Of a stretch of DNA of 64,000 nt, positions 36,540-43,884 are shown in pieces. The notes beneath the pieces were generated by a model. That model did no database searches. It was given only the letters and a program-made list of their open reading frames with translations, and had not been told where the DNA came from. The position numbers and the translations under genes were made by a program. Each line of letters starts with the position of its first letter. Positions within the stretch are counted from its first letter, which is position 1. Source of the DNA: Neobacillus mesonae (GTDB lineage Bacteria; Bacillota; Bacilli; Bacillales; Cytobacillaceae); NCBI RefSeq assembly GCF_001636315.1, contig NZ_KV440949.1, forward strand, positions 2,223,203-2,287,202, in the 5' to 3' direction.

Positions 36540-37363
36540 TACAGTCCCTCTATTTCAAAATCAATAGGAGTCAAAAACCCATCAACGAGTTTTATTTCGC
36601 CATTATCTTTACTTGTTTTTGCTGACCATATCCTCATTTTTCTATTTCCATCTTTGTAAAAAGCTCCAGGATAGGGTCTTGTTACAGCTCTAACTAATTT
36701 ATCTGCTTCATCAATAGTCATACTATTAAAAATCTCGCCATCCTCCGGCTTTCTACCGGGCCATTCGGTGGCTTGAGCGTCATTTTGTTTTGTAAGAGTA
36801 ATGTTATTGTTTACGATATCGCTATAATACTTTGAAATTAATGTAATATGCATATCATCGACTTTTTGATAAAGTTCAGTTGCCGTTGTATTATCTTCTA
36901 TTTTTAGAATTCCTTGGCCAATAATATCTCCTGTATCTACGCCCTCATCTAACTTAAACATTGTTACTCCAGTTTCCTTTAATCCCTTTATAATTGCCCA
37001 AGGTATTGCCGCTCTACCTCTACCAACTGGCAACAAAGTTGGATGCATTCCAATACAGCCAAAAGTTGGAGTTTGAAGAACTTCTTTTTTAGCAATCTGT
37101 GACCAACCAATAATAAATAGCCAATCAATTTGCTGTTCCTTTAGAGCATCTATAACTTCTTGATCATTAATATTATTAATTTTCAAAAGAGGAGCATTGT
37201 TTTTAGCTGCGATATCATCAAGGTATATTCTTCCAGACTTATTCTTAGCCTTTTCATCTTTTAGTGTAATAAGTAATTCTAGGTTTCCACCAATTCTATA
37301 TATCTCTTCAATGCAACTTAGACCTAATTGAACACAAGTTGCAAATGCAATTCTCTTTTTCAA
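36539..37363 (-). CDS. Formyltransferase-fold protein of the EPS cluster
   Basis: 274 residues with a methionyl-tRNA-formyltransferase-like fold: MHPTLLPVGRGRAAIPWAI carries the folate-binding HxxLLP-type motif with its catalytic His, and DEGVDTGDIIGQ the conserved Asp. The Asn that forms the N-x-H of characterised sugar N-formyltransferases is Gly here (IGMH). The C-terminal part (EWPGRKPEDGEIF and VRAVTRPYPGAF) resembles the Fmt C-domain. Between the PIG-L deacetylase and the phosphoglycosyl transferase, it suggests deacetylation of an amino sugar followed by N-formylation. Function is inferred. Confidence 0.78.
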   Translation of the reverse strand: MKKRIAFATCVQLGLSCIEEIYRIGGNLELLITLKDEKAKNKSGRIYLDDIAAKNNAPLLKINNINDQEVIDALKEQQIDWLFIIGWSQIAKKEVLQTPTFGCIGMHPTLLPVGRGRAAIPWAIIKGLKETGVTMFKLDEGVDTGDIIGQGILKIEDNTTATELYQKVDDMHITLISKYYSDIVNNNITLTKQNDAQATEWPGRKPEDGEIFNSMTIDEADKLVRAVTRPYPGAFYKDGNRKMRIWSAKTSKDNGEIKLVDGFLTPIDFEIEGL

Positions 37364-37383
37364 TTTACATCCCCACTTTTTAA

Positions 37384-38064
37384 TTAAAGTCCGCGTCGAA
37401 ATACACTTTCAAAAGCTTCAGCATAAACCATTCCGGATTGTCCACCACGGTAGGCAGCAAGCCCTTTTATCGCTTCCCTGCTTCTAGGATGAGGATAGTC
37501 TCTCATGACTCCACGATACTGTGCTAAAGCTTCTATTTTCTTTTCTACACTTGTCTCTCCTACTTCAAAGAAGGTATTTGGTGAGAACTGATTAAATGTT
37601 TTATTTAATCCCCACTCAGTAGACGAAGGAACCTCCATAAATAACAGTTCTTTTAATGGTGCAATATCACTTCTTCTTTGGAACAATCTTACTGCAGCCT
37701 GACAAGCAAGAGACGTGTGTAAATGATCGTTATTTAAATCTGCTGGGTGGTGAGTAAATACTACATCTGCATTTGTTTCTATTATTGCTTTTTCAATAAA
37801 TTGAACTAATTTTAAATGGGATACGTTGTTTAATTCAATATTAGGAAAGTCACCTTTTATCACTTTATCAACACCTAATATTTTCATTGAACTGTTAACA
37901 TCATCATCAAGCTCTTCGGTAGAAGGTCTGTGATTCCTCACTTTAACTTCACCTGATAAAATACACACATTAACCGAATGACCGGCTTGTGCAAGCTTAT
38001 ACATGGTAGCGCCTGCCCCTAAAACTTCATCATCTGGATGTGCAACAACTACTAAATATGACAT
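37384..38064 (-). CDS. PIG-L family N-acetylglucosaminyl deacetylase-like protein
   Basis: 226 residues. AHPDDEVLGAGATMYKLA gives the zinc motif HPDDE, and FTHHPADLNNDHLHTS the distal HPxD..DH motif; these are the signature of LmbE/PIG-L metal-dependent deacetylases such as BshB. There is no signal peptide. In this setting it probably deacetylates a nucleotide- or lipid-linked GlcNAc-type sugar before the formyltransferase acts. Twenty bases separate it from that gene. Confidence 0.9.
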   Translation of the reverse strand: MSYLVVVAHPDDEVLGAGATMYKLAQAGHSVNVCILSGEVKVRNHRPSTEELDDDVNSSMKILGVDKVIKGDFPNIELNNVSHLKLVQFIEKAIIETNADVVFTHHPADLNNDHLHTSLACQAAVRLFQRRSDIAPLKELLFMEVPSSTEWGLNKTFNQFSPNTFFEVGETSVEKKIEALAQYRGVMRDYPHPRSREAIKGLAAYRGGQSGMVYAEAFESVFRRGL

Positions 38065-38084
38065 TTTAATTCCTCACTTAATTT

Positions 38085-39926
38085 TTAATTTGCTTCAACT
38101 AAGGCAGTAACACATTCAAATTTATTATTAGCCACCGCAATCAAAGTATCATGCATTTCCTTCTCAGACATATCAAGCAAACTACCAATCAATTTTCTTA
38201 AGACATCCTCATGAATAACCTTAGCCTTGCCAATATGAATCTTCTCGAAGACCTGCTCTGGATGTACTTCATTCTCATTCAAAAGCTCTTCATACATCTT
38301 CTCCCCAGGGCGCAGCCCGGTAAAATGGATCCCTATTTCTTCTATATTATATCCCGATAGTTTAATTAGATTTTTTGCAAGGTCCACAATCTTAACCGGC
38401 TCACCCATATCTAGCACAAACACCTCGCCGCCACGTGCTAATGATCCTGCTTGGATAACTAGACGTGATGCTTCTGGAATCGTCATAAAATAACGTGTCA
38501 TTTCTGGATGAGTTACCGTGACCGGTCCGCCAGCTTGTATTTGTTTTTTAAACAAAGGAATGACACTACCGCGGCTGCCAAGTACATTCCCAAACCGTAC
38601 CGCAACAAACTTGGTCTTGCTGGTGGTTGCTAAACTCTGAATAACCATCTCAGCGAACCGCTTCGTCGCTCCCATTACATTCGGAGGATTCACTGCTTTA
38701 TCCGAAGAAATCATCACAAAAGTATTCACACCGAAGGTGTCCGCCGCCTCTGCAACATTCTTAGTACCAAATATATTATTCTTCACCGCTTCACGAGGAT
38801 TATATTCCATAAGTGGGACATGCTTATGTGCTGCTGCATGATAAACAACAAACGGTCGATGCTCTTCTATGATTTCAAAGATTCTATTGCGATCTTGTAT
38901 GTCACCAATTACAGGGACAATCTCAATCTGTCCTTGATATTTATTACGCAGCTCCATATCAATCTGATAAATACTGTTTTCCCCATGTCCAACCAAAACA
39001 ATTTTACTAGGATAAAACTTGCATATCTGCCGGCAAATCTCTGATCCGATTGAACCGCCTGCACCTGTAACTAATATCGTTTTATCGCTAACCTTTTCAG
39101 AAATACTGCCGATATCTAATACGACCGGTTCTCTTCCTAGAAGATCCTCTACCTGGACATCACGGAATTGATTGACGGAGACTTTTCCGGTCATGATGTC
39201 TTCGATTCTAGGAATTATTTGTGTCTTTGCTTTTGTTTTGGCACATTCATCAAAGATGCGATTTAGTTCTATCTTTTTTAAAGAAGGAATGGCAATAATG
39301 ATGTGTTCAACCTGAAATTTTTCAACTGCTTCTACAATTTTATTCGAACTGCCGACTACCGGAAGTCCGAGGATATCTAACTTGAACTTCTTAGGGTCAT
39401 CATCAATAAACGCGACCGGCTTTAAATCGACATCAACGTTATGCAGCAATTGCCGTGCCACCATGGTTCCGCCCGCTCCGGCGCCGATGATCAGCGTTCG
39501 CTTGATGTCTTCCTGTTTATTTATGACATTATCGCGGAACATCCGCCACGAAAATCGTGAGCCACCGATAAATAACACATGCAGCATCCACGTAATCGCA
39601 AGTGCCCGAACATAAATATTGCCGAAGAACAGCTTTTGCATGATTCCTGTCACCATAATCGTAAAAGTCACCGCTTTGGCAATCGCAATCAGCTCACCGA
39701 TGCTCGCATATTGCCATGCCTTGTTATACAGCTTATAAATCGATGCAAATACATGATGACTGATTAGCAGCGTTATCGACGTAGCCAGCAGCATTGTATT
39801 TTCAAAAATCGAAAGTTTTGGAACTAAGATAAAATAGCTTATGTACACTGCTGTTAACACAATAGCTGAATCAAGTATTGCGAGAGCAGCCAACCTCTTC
39901 CCATATGTCACTAGACATTCCCCCAT
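38085..39926 (-). CDS. epsC: Nucleotide-sugar 4,6-dehydratase, membrane-bound (EpsC/CapD-like)
   Basis: About 613 residues. Four N-terminal membrane helices; then GAGAGGTMVARQLL (first, CoA-like Rossmann), VAFIDDDPKKFKLDILGLPV; then the SDR domain VTGAGGSIGSEICRQI, YHAAAHKHVPLME, SSDKAVNPPNVMGATKR and GLRPGEKMYEEL. It dehydrates UDP-GlcNAc toward a UDP-bacillosamine-type or 2,6-dideoxy sugar. Very close to B. subtilis EpsC in content and in lying just downstream of an EAR RNA. ATG 39926 follows GAGG at 4 bases; GTG 39911 behind GGGGG is an equally plausible start. The frame extends to 39989 without a start signal. Confidence 0.92.
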   Translation of the reverse strand: MGECLVTYGKRLAALAILDSAIVLTAVYISYFILVPKLSIFENTMLLATSITLLISHHVFASIYKLYNKAWQYASIGELIAIAKAVTFTIMVTGIMQKLFFGNIYVRALAITWMLHVLFIGGSRFSWRMFRDNVINKQEDIKRTLIIGAGAGGTMVARQLLHNVDVDLKPVAFIDDDPKKFKLDILGLPVVGSSNKIVEAVEKFQVEHIIIAIPSLKKIELNRIFDECAKTKAKTQIIPRIEDIMTGKVSVNQFRDVQVEDLLGREPVVLDIGSISEKVSDKTILVTGAGGSIGSEICRQICKFYPSKIVLVGHGENSIYQIDMELRNKYQGQIEIVPVIGDIQDRNRIFEIIEEHRPFVVYHAAAHKHVPLMEYNPREAVKNNIFGTKNVAEAADTFGVNTFVMISSDKAVNPPNVMGATKRFAEMVIQSLATTSKTKFVAVRFGNVLGSRGSVIPLFKKQIQAGGPVTVTHPEMTRYFMTIPEASRLVIQAGSLARGGEVFVLDMGEPVKIVDLAKNLIKLSGYNIEEIGIHFTGLRPGEKMYEELLNENEVHPEQVFEKIHIGKAKVIHEDVLRKLIGSLLDMSEKEMHDTLIAVANNKFECVTALVEAN

Positions 39927-40082
39927 TTTTCCTCTTATCAAATAAGCCTTTCCCTCAAAAAAGGCGGTGAGAGCAAAGCTAAACTTCAAATTATTAATAA
40001 ACTAAACTAGATAAATTATTTAGGTATGACTTGTAGAGCCAAAAATATATTTTTTTGCGACGCTCCGTTCCTTTACTTTTCG

Positions 40083-40147
40083 GGCAAAAAAATAAATACC
40101 TAATGGAATTGCAAGTGTCATTACACTTAACCTTTCATTAAGTATTT
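40083..40147 (-). terminator. Intrinsic terminator between EAR RNA and epsC
   Basis: On the minus strand AATACTTAATG pairs with CATTAGGTATT (one G-U pair), enclosing a second hairpin AAGTGT-AATG-ACACTT; TTATTTTTTTG follows. Transcripts from the upstream genes must pass it to reach epsC. Confidence 0.7.
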
Positions 40148-40174
40148 ATTATTGTTTATGTGTATTTTTAATTG

Positions 40175-40345
40175 GGCATCTAACCCACCCTCACACCATG
40201 CTCTTGACGACGCAGCGTCTAAGGTCCATTTTCCAATAGACCCACAGCATGGCCGAGTGCCCCCATGTATAACGGACAGGAAGCTTCGCCGGTCAGGGAT
40301 GATGTACCTGATAAGATGTCAAAATTGTGATTTTAAATACTTTAT
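40175..40345 (-). ncRNA. EAR (epsC) processive antitermination RNA
   Basis: A GC-rich, structured stretch in AT-rich surroundings, between the tyrosine phosphatase gene and epsC and on the same strand, as in B. subtilis between epsB and epsC. Visible elements on the minus strand: GGCGAAGCTTCCTGTC, GGGGGCACTCGGCCATGC, the hairpin GGTCTATT-GGAA-AATGGACC, and GACGCTGCGTC. EAR is known to let RNA polymerase pass distant terminators in eps operons. Two terminators lie downstream here (40083-40147, 30543-30574). The assignment rests on synteny, strand and remembered sequence features. Boundaries are approximate. Confidence 0.8.
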
Positions 40346-40406
40346 TGCTTTATTAATTAAACAGCCCGAAAGGGAGCACCCTATTTATTCACAAATCTAA
40401 CATCCG

Positions 40407-41171
40407 CTAGAAAATCTTAAAAAACTTCTTCTTTTTGATCCGTTCTGGTACCTCTTTATAAACATGAAGTCCTTCTACAATATGGGCTGCATTTTCTTGC
40501 AATACAAACATCATTTCATTTCCATACTTTGCTTGAATGACGCTAAAAGCATCGCGCATTTTAAAGCCGCGGTTTGTAGTGTTATGGGCATCTGAAGCAA
40601 CCATATGCGCTAGATTCGCTTCCACTAAATTCAGCGAAAATTGCATTATCTTTTTACCAAAATCCCCTGTGAGGCTGGCAGCTGTCACTTGTGACAATGC
40701 GCCTTTTTTCACAAACTGATAGAGGAGATCCGGTTTCTCGATGATTTCCTGGTTTCGCTCCGGATGCACGATAATAGGGATCAGGCCATTTACCTGCAGG
40801 TCATAAAACAACCTATCCGCGTATCTCGGTACGTGTGCGGATGAGAACTCCACCAATACATATTTGCTGCCATTGACTGGCTGGATTTCTCCCTTTTGAA
40901 AGCCTTCTACCATTTCACCGTGAATCCGGACTTCCTGCCCAGGGACAATCTTTAGGTCTATTTTTTCCGATTGCAGGATTTGGTTTAACTCATCTACTTT
41001 ATTTAAGATTACTTGTTTCGGATTTTTATATTGGTTATTTAAATGATGGGGTGTCGCCACAATGGTATCGATTCCATGTTCGACAGCCTGCTTTGCCATG
41101 CGAATGCTATCCGACACATCTTGTGCCCCATCATCTAACCCAGGCAATATGTGACAATGTACATCAATCAT
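40407..41171 (-). CDS. PHP-type protein-tyrosine phosphatase (YwqE/CpsB-like)
   Basis: 254 residues. MIDVHCHILPGLDDGAQD carries the metal-binding HxH, ATPHHLNNQY, GQEVRIHGEM, VHPERNQEI and ASDAHNTTNRG complete the PHP site. It dephosphorylates the tyrosine-rich tail of the BY-kinase encoded next door, cycling polymer export. Located between the kinase gene and the EAR RNA. ATG with a standard upstream site. Confidence 0.93.
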   Translation of the reverse strand: MIDVHCHILPGLDDGAQDVSDSIRMAKQAVEHGIDTIVATPHHLNNQYKNPKQVILNKVDELNQILQSEKIDLKIVPGQEVRIHGEMVEGFQKGEIQPVNGSKYVLVEFSSAHVPRYADRLFYDLQVNGLIPIIVHPERNQEIIEKPDLLYQFVKKGALSQVTAASLTGDFGKKIMQFSLNLVEANLAHMVASDAHNTTNRGFKMRDAFSVIQAKYGNEMMFVLQENAAHIVEGLHVYKEVPERIKKKKFFKIF

Positions 41172-41270
41172 TTACGACAACTCTTTCCAGTTAATTGTGA
41201 AAAATGTGTGACAATCTCATCGTACCACCGTCGAAAGTCCTAGTAAAGGGATGAAATTTGTCGAAAGTTG

Positions 41271-41975
41271 TCAATTAGTACCATAATAATAGTAATAATC
41301 TCCCTTTTGGGCTTCCTTCGCGTTTAACACGACTCCCAGCAATTTGCTCTGGGCATTCTGCAGTAGTTCTTTCCCTTTCTTTGCGGATTCAATTTCTGTT
41401 TTTTCACTGAAGACAACGAGAATGGTACCATCACATTTATTGGCGATAATTTGCGGGTCGGCTACTGCTAATAATGGCGGCGTATCAAATAAAACGTAGT
41501 CAAACAGCTCCTTCACCTCTTCCATGAACTGTTCCATAGATTTGGAGCTTAATAGTTCAGCTGGATTCGGCGGAATCGGTCCGCTCGGCAAAATATACAG
41601 GTCTGACTCACTTGTTGCGACAACTGTTTTTTCAAGTGACCGCTGCTTTGTTAACACGGTGGTGAAACCAAATAGGTTTTCTGTCGCGAATGTGTGATGG
41701 ACCGTTGGTTTACGCAGGTCAGCATCGACAAGCAGGACTTTTTTACCAAGCTGAGCAAATGTCACTGCTAGATTCGCAACTGTCGTAGATTTCCCTTCCG
41801 CCGGGCCGGAAGAGGTGACCATAATCGTTCTAATTTCATTATCTATAGAAGAAAATTGGATATTGGTCCGTACCGTACGATATTGCTCGGAGATTGGCGA
41901 CTTCGGTGCAATCGCTGTGATTAATTTACGCCTTGCATCTTTACTAACTAGTTTCTTCTTTTTTCTAAGAGCCAT
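41271..41975 (-). CDS. epsB: Bacterial tyrosine kinase (EpsB/YwqD/CapB-like)
   Basis: 234 residues, cytoplasmic. SPISEQYRTVRTNIQFS, Walker A SSGPAEGKSTTVANLA, Walker A' VLLVDADLRKPTVHH, Walker B YVLFDTPP and a C-terminal tyrosine cluster (YYYYYGTN) that is the autophosphorylation site. It is activated by the cytoplasmic tail of the Wzz-like modulator and dephosphorylated by the PHP phosphatase. ATG 41975 (GAGGTGAG upstream) overlaps the end of the modulator gene by 11 bases, so translation is coupled. Confidence 0.94.
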   Translation of the reverse strand: MALRKKKKLVSKDARRKLITAIAPKSPISEQYRTVRTNIQFSSIDNEIRTIMVTSSGPAEGKSTTVANLAVTFAQLGKKVLLVDADLRKPTVHHTFATENLFGFTTVLTKQRSLEKTVVATSESDLYILPSGPIPPNPAELLSSKSMEQFMEEVKELFDYVLFDTPPLLAVADPQIIANKCDGTILVVFSEKTEIESAKKGKELLQNAQSKLLGVVLNAKEAQKGDYYYYYGTN

Positions 41976-42714
41976 GAGTCTCACCTCTTACTGTCGTATT
42001 TCTAGCCTCGCGGCGTCTGCTTAATTCCTCTAGCTTCTGGTCCTCAATCGGCGCAATTACACCTAAGATTGGCAGACCAAGTTCTTTTTCGATATCTAGC
42101 TCGTTTTTGATGGTGTTATCCAAGTATTCTAGTAAGAAGGCGATCCCAACACCGGCCATTAAACCGACAACGATGGCAATCGCAATATTTAATAATGGCT
42201 GAGGTTTAATTGGCGATGGGTTATCTGCCACTTTTGCTGGCGAAATAATATGGACGTTATTAATACTCATAAAACTAACGATTTTTTTCTGAAATACTTC
42301 AGCTGTTTTGTTGGCAATGACTGCTGCTGTTTTTGGACTAGGGTCTTGCACTGAGAGATTCAACAATTGGGATCCGTTATCACTGGAAACGGTAATTTTT
42401 GAAGCTAATTGTTCAGCCGTCATGTTTAGATTTAAATCTTTAGAGACGATTTCTAAAACGGGCGGACTTTTGATAATCCCACTGTAGGTATTGATTAATG
42501 CCAGGTTGGTTTGTACTTCTCCTGGATTATATATAGATTGTTCACTTTTTGATTGATTTACGAGAATGAGTGTTGAAGCTTGGTAAATTGGGGTTAGCAC
42601 AAAGAAACTGACAATCCCGCTGATGATTGCCGCTACTAAGGTGATCGACACGATTAACATCAAACGTTTTTTCAACGTTTCAAACAACTCTTTTAAACTG
42701 ATGGTCTCTTCCAT
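41965..42714 (-). CDS. epsA: Polysaccharide co-polymerase / kinase modulator (YveK, EpsA-like)
   Basis: 249 residues. ISLKELFETLKKRLMLIVSI leads into membrane segment 1, an extracellular Wzz domain (ASTLILVNQS.., VQDPSPKTAAVIANKTAEVF) follows, then the proline-rich NPSPIKPQPLLNIAIAIVVG segment 2 and a cytoplasmic tail. It sets chain length and activates the tyrosine kinase. AGGAGG lies 12 bases before ATG 42714; a further ATG at 42750 overlaps the ribosome binding site and is unlikely. First gene of the EPS transcript. Confidence 0.92.
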   Translation of the reverse strand: MEETISLKELFETLKKRLMLIVSITLVAAIISGIVSFFVLTPIYQASTLILVNQSKSEQSIYNPGEVQTNLALINTYSGIIKSPPVLEIVSKDLNLNMTAEQLASKITVSSDNGSQLLNLSVQDPSPKTAAVIANKTAEVFQKKIVSFMSINNVHIISPAKVADNPSPIKPQPLLNIAIAIVVGLMAGVGIAFLLEYLDNTIKNELDIEKELGLPILGVIAPIEDQKLEELSRRREARNTTVRGETHGS

Positions 42715-42755
42715 TTCGGGTTTGGCCCTCCTACATATTGTTACAAACATATGAC

Positions 42756-42764
42756 ATTATACCA
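42756..42764 (-). promoter_or_regulatory. Extended -10 promoter of the EPS operon
   Basis: TGGTATAAT on the minus strand (TG-N-TATAAT), about 40 bases upstream of the epsA start. No good -35 is seen at 16-18 bases. I did not find a clear SinR operator in the 260-base divergent region. Confidence 0.6.
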
Positions 42765-42934
42765 TAAACCTGTCATATTTTTAGTGAATTTGTCATTATT
42801 TGTTTCGCTGATTTAATTAAACACCTTTTTGTAAGAAATTTGAAGGAAAATTTATAAATTGGTAGGAATTTCTTACGACATAGGAAATTTTGTCTAGTTT
42901 ATGTCGATTTAAGGGGAATTTGGAAATGTTTATC

Positions 42935-42943
42935 TGCTATAAT
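42935..42943 (+). promoter_or_regulatory. Extended -10 promoter of the SGNH-like gene
   Basis: TGCTATAAT lies 33 bases before ATG 42976. The -35 is weak. Divergent from the EPS promoter about 170 bases away, so the exported hydrolase may be co-regulated with it. Confidence 0.6.
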
Positions 42944-42975
42944 AGAGTCGGATTTATTTATTGGGGGTTTTTTTA

Positions 42976-43785
42976 ATGAAGAAGATTCTTACGTTGTTAT
43001 TAGGGGTGGTCTTCCTCGCTGTCCTGTATCTCGGGCAGTCCCATTGGAATGAACAGCAGCAGGCTGCGAAGGGCGCGGAAAAGGTTGTGAAACAGGAGAG
43101 TGCGGATGTTCAGGGGGAGGAAGCTGCCGACGACAGCTCAACTGAGAAACTGCTTGCACTGACAAAGAATTGGCCGGCGGATGCGGTTGAACAGTTAAAG
43201 GTGTCGCTTGAGGAAAAGAAGCCATTTAAGATTTTGTTTGTCGGATCTCCAGCTATTGGGTCCAAAGAGACTGGTCCCTTTGCCGATGTGAAGGCTCGGT
43301 TGGTTAAGGCATTCGGTGAAGAGCATATAGAGGTTGGTTTGCACACATATGATTCTACGTCAACGCAATTTTTGAAAGACTCGCAGGAGGATGAAATCGC
43401 TGCGGAGGCTGCTGATTTGATTGTGTTGGAGCCGCTTATTTTAAAAAATAATGATGCGGGCGTTACGAATAACACGCTAACGGATTTGCGGAAGATTGTA
43501 GACGAGGTGAAAACTGTGGTGCCTGACACCAGTTTCATCATTCAGCCGTCTTACCCGCTTTACAAGGCGAAGAACTATCCGAAGCAGGTAGCTGCGCTTA
43601 AGAAGTATGCTGAGGAACAGGAGCTTCCTTACCTTGATCATTGGCAAGCCTGGCCTGACAGCAACTCTTCGGAACTGAAAGATTACATGCAGCCAGACTT
43701 AAGTGCTCCGAATGAGAAAGGTAACAAGCTGTGGAGTGATTATTTGACAGATTATTTGATAAGTGATGGAAGCGAATCTGAATAA
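42976..43785 (+). CDS. Membrane-anchored SGNH/GDSL-like hydrolase
   Basis: 269 residues. The N-terminal MKKILTLLLGVVFLAVLYLG is a signal anchor; the rest is extracellular. KILFVGSPAIGSKETGP matches the block I position of SGNH proteins found next to Bacillus EPS genes, with Ser in GSPAIGS; DLIVLEPLILKNN and the late DHWQAWPD are compatible with the other blocks. It may O-deacetylate or modify the polysaccharide outside the cell. A TTG 15 bases upstream is possible, but GGGGG before ATG 42976 favours this start. Divergent from the EPS operon. Confidence 0.75.
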   Translation: MKKILTLLLGVVFLAVLYLGQSHWNEQQQAAKGAEKVVKQESADVQGEEAADDSSTEKLLALTKNWPADAVEQLKVSLEEKKPFKILFVGSPAIGSKETGPFADVKARLVKAFGEEHIEVGLHTYDSTSTQFLKDSQEDEIAAEAADLIVLEPLILKNNDAGVTNNTLTDLRKIVDEVKTVVPDTSFIIQPSYPLYKAKNYPKQVAALKKYAEEQELPYLDHWQAWPDSNSSELKDYMQPDLSAPNEKGNKLWSDYLTDYLISDGSESE

Positions 43786-43800
43786 GGGATTCGCTTTTTT
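43770..43800 (+). terminator. Terminator overlapping the SGNH stop codon
   Basis: AAGCGAATC pairs with GATTCGCTT, followed by TTTT. The TAA stop (43783-43785) lies in the loop. Confidence 0.85.
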
Positions 43801-43831
43801 GCCGACTTTAGTTGCCGACATTAATGTCAAA

Positions 43832-43860
43832 ATCCACCTGCTTTAGCAGGTGGTCGTTTA
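43832..43860 (-). terminator. Hairpin after the patatin gene
   Basis: CCACCTGC and GCAGGTGG form a perfect stem with a TAAA loop; on the minus strand ATTTTGAC follows. A weak U tract. Confidence 0.55.
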
Positions 43861-43884
43861 AGAATGAAGAATAGTAATCTTGAT

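Noticed and set aside
40152..40400. 82-codon plus-strand frame opposite the EPS operon
   Set aside because: It runs through the structured EAR RNA on the other strand; GC-rich RNA structure explains the open frame.
42715..42975. SinR-type operator for the EPS operon
   Set aside because: I looked for GTTCTTT-like sites in the divergent region and found no convincing one.
43513..43528. GTGGTGCCTGACACC inside the SGNH-like gene, similar to the dispersed repeat core
   Set aside because: It encodes VVPDT in frame and lacks the TTCGACAAAATTT half, so it is not counted as a copy.
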